Program-made: the position numbers and the translations under genes
The notes under the pieces: model-generated
What the model was told of the DNA's origin: nothing
Seen by the model: the letters and a program-made list of their open reading frames with translations, nothing else
The model's database searches: none
Source: S5-A14a sp022766365
GTDB taxonomy: Bacteria; Bacillota; Clostridia; Peptostreptococcales; Anaerovoracaceae
Reading direction: 5' to 3' (one strand)
Assembly (NCBI GenBank): GCA_050313295.1
Contig: JBNPLD010000001.1
Length of the DNA stretch: 64,000 nucleotides
Shown: in pieces, positions 37,001-43,937 of the stretch
How positions within the stretch are numbered: the first letter of the stretch is position 1
How the letters are laid out: each line of letters starts with the position of its first letter

Positions 37001-37574
37001 TTGCTCTCAATAGATTGGCATTTGTTGTCTCCAGTCTTCTCTCAGCTTCTGCCTTCCTCGTCTTGTAAGAAACCACCCCCGCAGCTTCCTCAAATATCTC
37101 CCTTCTGCTCTCAGGCTTGTTGCTTACAATATCCGCAATTTTTCCCTGTCCTATTATAGAATAGCCATCAACACCTATCCCTGTATCCATTATCAGTTCT
37201 CTGATATCCCTGAGCCTGCATGGGACATTGTTTATAAGATACTCACTTTCACCTGACCTGAACATTCGCCTTGTAATAGATACCTCAGAATAGTCGATAT
37301 CCAGTATACCCTTTGAGTTATCTATCACAAGAGTAACCTCAGCCATACCTCGGAGTTTTCTTGAAGCTGATCCGGCAAAGATAACTTCTTCCATCTTGCC
37401 TCCCCGGAGTGTCTTTGGACTCTGCTCCCCCAAAACCCACCTTATAGCGTCGCTTATATTGCTTTTCCCGCTTCCATTTGGACCCACTACGCAGGTTACA
37501 CCCTCATGAAATTCTATTACTACAGGATCTGCAAAAGACTTAAACCCATGCATTTCCAAGCGTTTAAAATACAT
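34032..37574 (-). CDS. smc: Chromosome segregation ATPase SMC
   Basis: 1180 residues, full length. Walker A is GPNGSGKS at 31-38. Two long coiled coils flank a hinge (about 500-660, with GVVGEAMSVPEGLETAIETALG). The signature is NLMSGGEKTMTAIALMFA and Walker B is PFCILDEVEAALDD near the C-terminus. Condenses and segregates chromosomes with ScpA/ScpB. Four bases separate it from rnc upstream, and ftsY follows; this order is widespread in Bacillota. Confidence 0.98.
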   Translation of the reverse strand: MYFKRLEMHGFKSFADPVVIEFHEGVTCVVGPNGSGKSNISDAIRWVLGEQSPKTLRGGKMEEVIFAGSASRKLRGMAEVTLVIDNSKGILDIDYSEVSITRRMFRSGESEYLINNVPCRLRDIRELIMDTGIGVDGYSIIGQGKIADIVSNKPESRREIFEEAAGVVSYKTRKAEAERRLETTNANLLRANDIIGEIESRIDSLKNDSERAVEYLDLKKKYESTEVNVILKNMENLQNRSNAMEEDILHLANDIKNETGNIAEVEKVLENAEGSIREIDKRADISNRQLLEVIQMINQEENRKKITSQKEDFLSKEKLQLSEEIDSVTEKLTDEELKLREGETTLEQLIQVAKSNEINLDNKLKEYEKLYDEDNILQKEINEKKDLIIRLSGDISKAENESATMSSMGDTLAQRHSEISVELEQIKERWEIIKNDLASSETGKQELVREEERVASDIDNLRIRSSEISTTLKKYEKEIAEDNIRISRLSARMRTIEEMEANYEGYNYGVRYIMKSRIPGIRGVVGEAMSVPEGLETAIETALGGGMQNIICDSDSDAKRAINILKQNNGGRLTFLPISSVRGTKASLPSSIQNDKNFIGIASEEIKVADEHKGIFDYLLGRVVLVETLDAAIRLSRDVKGGFRLVTRDGEVINSSGAITGGRYKNASANLLTRKGEITKLEKEINLLNEGISTGKAKIKQLKVTMEETGNRIEELTGKLSGLRIDISTTDAKIDLLNNTIIDLKETKDKLENQLLNVNEDKTSSSELLEKLVVTTKDKKDRLRSLKKSLEDQISARENIISLLEKASVEKTELTIKENSINSQIDSVRSLVERLKTYTDELNERLSNRRDRLSNILSEIESLEDAKGEQDIYSLNETRKELETTIISISKEKDSMSGNLSKATREISELRQNMESLQRQKVQEEVKLAKSQTQLENLTNKLWDEFDMSLAQAAELKDPDFVMATGVKVGREVRKRIRELGDVNIGAIKEYEEVSKRYEFLKDQREDILDGMNELKSIISEMNGTIQRKFKDSFNEIVINFEEIFTELFGGGHAELTMENESDPLNSGIEIVAQPPGKKLQNINLMSGGEKTMTAIALMFAVLKAKPTPFCILDEVEAALDDNNIDRFSNYLRKFDNIQFVLVTHQKATMEHADVLYGVTMAEQGVSNLLSLKLGDAIEL

Positions 37575-37577
37575 ATT

Positions 37578-38342
37578 CTATAATCCCTTTCCGATGGCAT
37601 CCCTAGCAGCATCCTGCTCAGCCGTTTTTTTTGATTTGCCGAAACCTTGTCCTATTTCTTTTTCGTTACAAAACACTTTCACAAAAAAAACTTTGTCGTG
37701 AGGCGGACCATCTTCCCTGTAGGTAACGTAGTTTATGTCAACAGCTCCCTTGGTTTGAAGTTTTTCCTGTAAAAAAGACTTATAATCGTGTTTCAGTTCA
37801 CCCCTCACTCCACTTTCAACCGTGGATTTAAAAACATCTTGAACCCAAGCGTAAACACACTGAAAATCACTATCGAGATAAATAGCTCCAATCAAAGCCT
37901 CAACTGCGTCCGCAGTAATCGAAGGCTTTTTCCGTCCGCCTGATTTTTCTTCTCCTCTTCCCAGTAAAATTTTAGTGCCTAAGTCAAGTTTTTCAGCAAT
38001 TTTTGCAAGTGATTCTTCACATACGATATTTGCCCTTGTCTTTGAAAGGTTACCTTCCTTCTCATCGGGCATATTTTTGAACAAAATATCCCCGATAATA
38101 AGGTCAAGCAAAGCGTCTCCCAAGAATTCCAGCCTTTCGTTATCCCCGGCAGGATTTCCATCTCCATAGGTATCGTTCTCTCTTTTGAATGAGCTGTGAG
38201 TAAGGGCTTCCCTCAAGAGATATAAATTTTTGAACTCATAATTATAAATATCGTTCTTTATTCCTGATGTTTTATTTGATATTTTTGGATTCACTTCGCC
38301 CTCTGCATTTATATGCTTATCATCAATAACGTTGTCTTTCAT
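37578..38342 (-). CDS. rnc: Ribonuclease III
   Basis: 254 residues. A divergent N-terminal extension of about 30 residues is followed by the catalytic domain with signature NERLEFLGDALLD (68-80) and ADAVEALIGAIYLD. The C-terminal double-stranded-RNA-binding domain has YKSFLQEKLQTKG and GFGKSKKTAEQDAARDAI. Processes rRNA precursors. A later start near residue 30 cannot be excluded. Lies between plsX (13 bp gap) and smc. Confidence 0.96.
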   Translation of the reverse strand: MKDNVIDDKHINAEGEVNPKISNKTSGIKNDIYNYEFKNLYLLREALTHSSFKRENDTYGDGNPAGDNERLEFLGDALLDLIIGDILFKNMPDEKEGNLSKTRANIVCEESLAKIAEKLDLGTKILLGRGEEKSGGRKKPSITADAVEALIGAIYLDSDFQCVYAWVQDVFKSTVESGVRGELKHDYKSFLQEKLQTKGAVDINYVTYREDGPPHDKVFFVKVFCNEKEIGQGFGKSKKTAEQDAARDAIGKGL

Positions 38343-38355
38343 ATTTTCTTGCGTA

Positions 38356-39399
38356 TCATTTTGACTCTAATATTTGCTTAGAGTCATCCTTGGCATTGCC
38401 GAGTTCATTTTGCCTCTGCACGGCTTTACTTATTTTCCCGACTACATCTTCTCTGACATATGGTATTGCTTTGAGTATGGTTCTCATTACAGCATACCCG
38501 TCTGAGGATCCATGCATCTTAAGCAGGGCATTATTGAGTCCAAGTATGGGAGCACCTCCGTATTCCTTATAATCAACATCTTGCTTCAGGCTATAAAGTT
38601 TGCTCTTTAGCATTGCTGCTCCAAGTTTAGCGATATTGGAAGATGTAAATCTATACTTGAGTTCCCTCATCATGGTCAAAGCTAATCCCTCAGAAAGTTT
38701 TAAAATAACATTTCCGGTAAAACCATCCGTGACAATTACATCTGCTATACCAAGTGGTATATCCCGTGCTTCAATGTTACCCATAAAATTCAGAGAAGTT
38801 TCGTCTAAAAGTTTATAAGTTTCCTTTGTAAGAAGGCTGCCCTTTCCCTGCTCCACGCCATTGCTGACAAGTCCCACTACAGGGTTCTTTCTGCCTATTA
38901 CTTCTTCCATATACAGGGAACCCATATATGCAAATTGCAGCAGATGATGTGGCTTGCATTCAACATTTGCTCCCGCATCTAAGAGCAGTGAAGGTTCTTT
39001 CCCTATGATAGGATAGACAGTTGCAAGCGCAGGACGTTCTATTCCATCTATGCATCCTAAAATCAGATGTCCACCTGCCAGTAAAGCGCCGGTACTCCCT
39101 GCTGAAACCAGTACATCTCCATCACCTTCCTTCAGCATATTCAAGGCCTTAACTATGGACGAATCTTTCTTTCTTCTGATAGCTCTGACAGGAGACTCAT
39201 CGTTTTCAATTTCTTCCGTAGCATTTATTACAGAAATCTGATCTCCTTGATACCCATGTTCTCGCAATAGATCTCTTATTGCATCTTCCCTGCCGAGTAT
39301 ACAAAGCTCATCGGCAGTATATTCAGTTGCCATAATTGCACCCTCAACTACGATATCAGGTGCATTGTCTCCTCCCATACCATCAATTAATATTTTCAT
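38356..39399 (-). CDS. plsX: Phosphate acyltransferase PlsX
   Basis: 347 residues. Seen: ILIDGMGGDNAPDIVVEGA at the N-terminus, SAGSTGALLAGG, LLDAGANVECKP, and DVIVTDGFTGNVILK. Makes acyl-phosphate from acyl-ACP for PlsY. Usually followed by rnc, as here. The last 20 or so residues are a poorly conserved polar tail. Confidence 0.96.
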   Translation of the reverse strand: MKILIDGMGGDNAPDIVVEGAIMATEYTADELCILGREDAIRDLLREHGYQGDQISVINATEEIENDESPVRAIRRKKDSSIVKALNMLKEGDGDVLVSAGSTGALLAGGHLILGCIDGIERPALATVYPIIGKEPSLLLDAGANVECKPHHLLQFAYMGSLYMEEVIGRKNPVVGLVSNGVEQGKGSLLTKETYKLLDETSLNFMGNIEARDIPLGIADVIVTDGFTGNVILKLSEGLALTMMRELKYRFTSSNIAKLGAAMLKSKLYSLKQDVDYKEYGGAPILGLNNALLKMHGSSDGYAVMRTILKAIPYVREDVVGKISKAVQRQNELGNAKDDSKQILESK

Positions 39400-39401
39400 A
39401 G

Positions 39402-40643
39402 CTATTTTTCCATCTCCTTGATTTTTGCGTCAATTCTTTTAGCTACTTTCACAAAGTCATCTTCCAGATATCCTCGTGTGGTCATAGGAGCTGTTCCTAT
39501 TCTCACTCCACTGGTTTCCTTGGGGCTTCTCTTATCTTCCGGAATCATATTCTTATTCAATGTAATGCCTATCTTATCAAGTTCGTCCTGAAGATCCTTA
39601 CCGGAAAAATGATAATCGGATAGATCCAACATGAACAGGTGATTGTCAGTACCTCCTGTTACGACTTTATAACCCATATCAAGAAATGCTTGACAGAATG
39701 CTTTTGAATTCTTAACAACCTGATGTATGTACTCCTTATATTCAGAAGTTAATGCCTCCTCTGCGCAGACAGCTTTCCCTGCGATTATGTGTTCCAACGG
39801 GCCTCCTTGAGCATATGGAAAAACAGCACTGTCGACTTTCTTTGCAAGTTCAGGTTTTGAGAATATCATCCCACCCCTCGGGCCTCTAAGAGTCTTATGG
39901 GTAGTAGTAGTTATCAAGTCAGCGTGTCCAAACGGTGAGGGATGATCTCCTGCTACCACAAGTCCGGCAATATGAGCCATGTCCACCATGAGCAGAGCAC
40001 CAACCTCTTTGGCAATCTCTCCAAATGACTTAAAATCTATAGTTCTGGCATAAGCACTTGCTCCTGCTACAATAAATTTCGGATTACACTCCCTTGCTTT
40101 TTTGCGAACATCTTCCATATCAATAAAGCCATTATGGTCAACACTGTAAAAAACCATATCATATAAATTCCCACTGAAGTTAACGGGAGAACCATGTGTC
40201 AAGTGACCTCCATTGTCCAGGCTGAACGAGAGAACGGTATCTCCGGGATCAACAGCAACCCTGTATGCTGAAAAGTTTGCTTGTGAACCGCTATGCGGTT
40301 GAACATTTACATGATAATCGGTATCAAATACTTCTTTCCATTTCTTACAGCAGTATTCTTCAATCTGATCAACAAATTCTGTTCCCCCGTAATATCTTCC
40401 CCTATTTCCGGTTTTTCTTTCCGCTTCAGGATAGCCCTCGGCATATTTCCAAGAAAGGCATGATCCGCATGCTGCCAAAACAGCCTCGCTGGAATAATTC
40501 TCTGAGGCAATTAGTTCAATATTTCCTTTCTGCCTCTCATACTCCCTTTCAATTAATTCGCCCACTGTTGGTGAGCTGTGCTTGATAAACTCAATATTAT
40601 CTCTGTTATAACGGCTGTCGTCTTTCCCATCCTTTGTAAACAT
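39402..40643 (-). CDS. glyA: Serine hydroxymethyltransferase
   Basis: 413 residues of the PLP-dependent enzyme that interconverts serine and glycine with tetrahydrofolate. Seen: IELIASENYSSEAVLAA, the PLP lysine in TTTTHKTLRGPRGG, and VRIGTAPMTTRG near the C-terminus. The N-terminal 15 or so residues precede the conserved part. Lies 2 bp upstream of plsX, with folC and the ThrE pair further upstream, a grouping that suggests serine/one-carbon coordination. Confidence 0.97.
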   Translation of the reverse strand: MFTKDGKDDSRYNRDNIEFIKHSSPTVGELIEREYERQKGNIELIASENYSSEAVLAACGSCLSWKYAEGYPEAERKTGNRGRYYGGTEFVDQIEEYCCKKWKEVFDTDYHVNVQPHSGSQANFSAYRVAVDPGDTVLSFSLDNGGHLTHGSPVNFSGNLYDMVFYSVDHNGFIDMEDVRKKARECNPKFIVAGASAYARTIDFKSFGEIAKEVGALLMVDMAHIAGLVVAGDHPSPFGHADLITTTTHKTLRGPRGGMIFSKPELAKKVDSAVFPYAQGGPLEHIIAGKAVCAEEALTSEYKEYIHQVVKNSKAFCQAFLDMGYKVVTGGTDNHLFMLDLSDYHFSGKDLQDELDKIGITLNKNMIPEDKRSPKETSGVRIGTAPMTTRGYLEDDFVKVAKRIDAKIKEMEK

Positions 40644-40767
40644 GTCTACTATTCCTACCCTTTCCTATACAGAATATTGATATTTCACAGATAAAGATAT
40701 GATAGCTTGTGCAATAAAAATTGCAAATTTAGCATTATCTCCATCACATCTCCTAAGCATTCTTATC

Positions 40768-41325
40768 TCATCTATTGTCATTGCATCCGTTGTCGACTTT
40801 AACTTCAGTTTTAACATCAGTAGAATCCAAGCAGTGAACATTTGACTCATGTCCATGTGCCATCTTTCTCTGCCTGAATCTCCTTTTTTGCGGCTCTATA
40901 ACTCTGCTGAGAAGTTTCATCAAAACGGTAACTACCATAAATCCGGAAGCAATAGCAAGAGCAATGATGAGAGCAATCTCTCCATTTTCAATAAAAGCTA
41001 CCTCATCGTTATTAATTATACCGTACATAGCATAATAAAGTCTACCGCCGGGAATCAAACATATTGCTCCTGATGTAAGAAATATTGTTGTAGGTGTCTT
41101 GTGTATTCTCGCCATCGTTTCTGCAAATACTGAAACGAATACAGCTGCAACAAAGTTAGCTAAAAAATTATTTTCCCATGCGGCGAATGCCATCAAATAA
41201 ATATAATATGTTATGCCTCCCGAAATCGCTACATAGATCACATGAGGCATCTTGATTTTCATATTTATACCAAACCCAAGAGATCCGATAATCGCTGTAG
41301 CAATCGGAATAATCATCTCATTCAT
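40768..41325 (-). CDS. Threonine/serine exporter, small subunit (ThrE_2 type)
   Basis: 185-residue membrane protein with about four to five hydrophobic segments; LIPGGRLYYAMYGI is typical of the ThrE_2 (DUF3815) half of split threonine/serine exporters. The C-terminal 40 residues are polar and Cys/His-containing (MAHGHESNVHCL), beyond the usual end of the family. Works with the DUF1212-type half encoded 41 bp upstream. Neighbouring glyA makes serine export or balance plausible. Confidence 0.85.
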   Translation of the reverse strand: MNEMIIPIATAIIGSLGFGINMKIKMPHVIYVAISGGITYYIYLMAFAAWENNFLANFVAAVFVSVFAETMARIHKTPTTIFLTSGAICLIPGGRLYYAMYGIINNDEVAFIENGEIALIIALAIASGFMVVTVLMKLLSRVIEPQKRRFRQRKMAHGHESNVHCLDSTDVKTEVKVDNGCNDNR

Positions 41326-41366
41326 CTAAGCCCCCTAAAACCATTATTTATGTCTGCATACATGAA

Positions 41367-42119
41367 CTAACCTCCGAACATCAGCAAAGCCGTAGCGAAT
41401 CCGGAAGCTATAATGCCGGCTACTAAAACTGCATTTATAAATCTCAGCATGCCCGATCCTGTATCACCCATAAGCAAATCTCTTATTGCATTCGTCATTG
41501 CAACTCCAGGTATGACAAGCATTATTTCACCTATCATAATCTTGTCGATGTTGTGACCGAGACCGGCCCTGACCATAAAAACTGTAGCGATGGCAGTTAT
41601 CAGAGAAACTATATAATAGTATACAAATTCGTTATCCTCTCTGGTATTGAGGTATCTTTCAATAAAAACGATAATGCATGCACCGATGGATGCAACCAGT
41701 GCATCCATAACATCTCCGCCGAAGAACATGGAGAATCCGCCACTTACAAGGACTCCTCCAATATATTTAAAGAATCTCGGTTGATACTTAGCGGTGACGA
41801 TTTTATCGAATTTTTTTGACAGTATGTAATAGCCGGGACTGCCTGAAGCGGCCTCTCTTGACAAATTATTAAGCTCATCCAGCATAGCAAAATTAGGATT
41901 GTACCTGAGTACAGTCCTAATTTGTGTTATTATTTCACCATCAGGTGTTTCAATAGTTACCTGCATGTTGTTAGTTATTATAAAAACATTGATTCTCTCA
42001 CATCCATATCCCTTGCACATTCTGAAAATGCTGTCTTCAACCCTGCTGACTTCAGCTCCGCATACGAGCATTTCCTCTCCTATATCCAGGATTGTTTGGA
42101 GTATTCTCTTGTAATCCAT
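41367..42119 (-). CDS. Threonine/serine exporter, large subunit (ThrE_1 / DUF1212 type)
   Basis: 250 residues. The cytoplasmic N-terminal half has ILDIGEEMLVCGAEVSRVEDSI, the family signature. The C-terminal half has about five hydrophobic segments, with MLVIPGVAMTNAIRDLLMGDTGSG. Pairs with the following small-subunit gene to form a split ThrE exporter. The precise substrate is inferred from the family. Confidence 0.88.
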   Translation of the reverse strand: MDYKRILQTILDIGEEMLVCGAEVSRVEDSIFRMCKGYGCERINVFIITNNMQVTIETPDGEIITQIRTVLRYNPNFAMLDELNNLSREAASGSPGYYILSKKFDKIVTAKYQPRFFKYIGGVLVSGGFSMFFGGDVMDALVASIGACIIVFIERYLNTREDNEFVYYYIVSLITAIATVFMVRAGLGHNIDKIMIGEIMLVIPGVAMTNAIRDLLMGDTGSGMLRFINAVLVAGIIASGFATALLMFGG

Positions 42120-42124
42120 GATTT

Positions 42125-42589
42125 TTAATTATTCACCTTATCAATTTTCAGTCTCATAACTTCCGGAAAACAGTTCTTCAAGTACTGTGGGCATTGTTTA
42201 CACTCAAAGAAATTCGGAGCCGAGTCCGGGTTTACTCTATCAAAATCATTTTTCCTAAAAAATTCAGGAGCCCGTGCAACTATAGCAATCGAGTCTCCAC
42301 CGAGTCTCTTAACCTCAGATTTCAGCTTTTCCAAAAGCACCTTGCCCAGGCCAAACTTTCTAAAGGCGGGATCCACTGCTATACCGTCAATGATATATTC
42401 TCCCTCCCGTTTAGCAAGTACTGCCGCAGCAATAAGATTATCGGCAGGATCAACCATCTTAAAGCATTGAACGATATCAGTATCAACTTCCTCATCTCCA
42501 TCAAACTCCAGTTCGTTTTCTACGAAAAACTTGACGAGTCTGTCATACTCATCAGTTCTGGTTAGCGTTAAAATCGGCCTGCATTTCAA
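42125..42589 (-). CDS. GNAT family N-acetyltransferase with C-terminal Cys motif
   Basis: 154 residues. The acetyl-CoA-binding loop is DPAFRKFGLGKVLLEKL, preceded by IIDGIAVD, and ARAPEFFRKNDF follows. The C-terminus contains ECKQCPQYLKNCFPEVMRL, a Cys-x2-Cys-x6-Cys pattern seen in a subset of ArgA-like GNAT proteins of Bacillota and possibly metal-binding. Substrate unknown. Overlaps folC by 38 bp; the start has no good alternative further downstream. Confidence 0.8.
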   Translation of the reverse strand: MKCRPILTLTRTDEYDRLVKFFVENELEFDGDEEVDTDIVQCFKMVDPADNLIAAAVLAKREGEYIIDGIAVDPAFRKFGLGKVLLEKLKSEVKRLGGDSIAIVARAPEFFRKNDFDRVNPDSAPNFFECKQCPQYLKNCFPEVMRLKIDKVNN

Positions 42590-43937
42590 GATGTCTCACC
42601 TCCTCAATAACTTGAGATCTAACTTCACCTACAAGATACAAAGATCCTGCTATAACAACACCTCCGGCTCTTCCCATTGATATTTCCTCAAAAGCTTTGG
42701 AAACAGCCTCACGGGGTGATCTTATTATCGTAATATGATTGGGGTCAACTTCCAAATTAGCCAGACTTGCAGCTAATACTTCCCCATCTGCTCTCCTGGG
42801 GTTCTCAGGTTCGCAAAGGAAATATTTGCCACCCAAATGTAGTAGATTCTCCATGATTTTGTCTATTTCTTTGTCGGACATCATTGCAGTAATCAATATG
42901 CATTCCTTTAAAAGATCTTCTCCAAAGGCATTTAAGGCAGCATTGCGCAAAACTTTAGAACTGTCCTGATTATGAGCGCCATCAAGTATTACAAGTGGGC
43001 TATGTGACAATATCTCCAGCCTGCCGGGATTAAAGGCTTTCTTAATACCTTTAAGAATATCATCTTTGTTAAGCCTTAATATGGATTTTTCTCTCATATA
43101 TTCGAGCGCAACCAATGCCGTAACTGAATTTAAAAGCTGAAACTCTCCCGCCATGGATGTCTCAACATGATACTCATCCCCCAAAATCCTTACGCTATAT
43201 TTCATGCCGTTAATTGTTGACTCAGATATTGTCGCTCTCCCGGCTGCGGCGCTTCCGTCTATAAATGGAACGGATTTTTCCTCAGCAATGCTTGCTACAA
43301 CATTAAATGCAACCTTATCTTCTATTGCTGTAACAAGAGGACATCCACGTTTGATAATGCCGGCTTTTTCCATTGCAATTTCTTCAATCGTATTGCCGAG
43401 TCTATCCATGTGATCGTAAGAAATTGAGCCTATAATTGACATTATAGGCTTTTCTATTACATTGGTTGAATCTCCTCTACCTCCAAGGCCAACTTCAAGT
43501 ATCACAACATCGGCTTCTTTTTCCTTAAAATATAGAAGAGCTATTGCTGTTATAACTTCAAATTCCGTCGGTGAGTCTTCCCCTTCCTCAACCATAATTT
43601 CCGTCGCTTTCACTACACGGTCTGTTAATGCATCAAGATCTTCATCCGAAATATACTCTCCTCCAAGCTGTATTCTCTCGTTGAATCTTTCAAGGTATGG
43701 GGAAATAAACATTCCTGCCTTATATCGGTTTTCCAAAAGAGCATTGTAAAGATAATGGCAAATTGAACCTTTTCCATTGGTTCCTGCAACATGTATAACC
43801 TTAAGTTTCTTTTCCGGATTACCGAGTTTAAAAAGGAGTTTCTTCATTCTCTCAAGTCCCAGAACACTTCCGAATCTTTGAAAATCCTTTAACTTCTCAG
43901 GTCCCGTTTTACTTAGATTCTTCTCCTTTAAAGTCAT
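42552..43937 (-). CDS. folC: Dihydrofolate/folylpolyglutamate synthase
   Basis: 461-residue Mur-ligase-family enzyme. ATP loop GTNGKGS at 52-58, SILGSISYDHMDRLG-type segment (IIGSISYDHMDRLGNT), and LDGAHNQDS in the C-terminal domain. Adds glutamates to folates. The start overlaps the valS stop by 4 bp; valS-folC is a common order in Bacillota. Confidence 0.96.
   Translation of the reverse strand: MTLKEKNLSKTGPEKLKDFQRFGSVLGLERMKKLLFKLGNPEKKLKVIHVAGTNGKGSICHYLYNALLENRYKAGMFISPYLERFNERIQLGGEYISDEDLDALTDRVVKATEIMVEEGEDSPTEFEVITAIALLYFKEKEADVVILEVGLGGRGDSTNVIEKPIMSIIGSISYDHMDRLGNTIEEIAMEKAGIIKRGCPLVTAIEDKVAFNVVASIAEEKSVPFIDGSAAAGRATISESTINGMKYSVRILGDEYHVETSMAGEFQLLNSVTALVALEYMREKSILRLNKDDILKGIKKAFNPGRLEILSHSPLVILDGAHNQDSSKVLRNAALNAFGEDLLKECILITAMMSDKEIDKIMENLLHLGGKYFLCEPENPRRADGEVLAASLANLEVDPNHITIIRSPREAVSKAFEEISMGRAGGVVIAGSLYLVGEVRSQVIEEVRHLEMQADFNANQN

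Noticed and set aside
40665..40856. 63-codon minus-strand frame after the ThrE small subunit
   Set aside because: Half of it overlaps ThrE in another frame, there is no ribosome binding site and no recognisable pattern.
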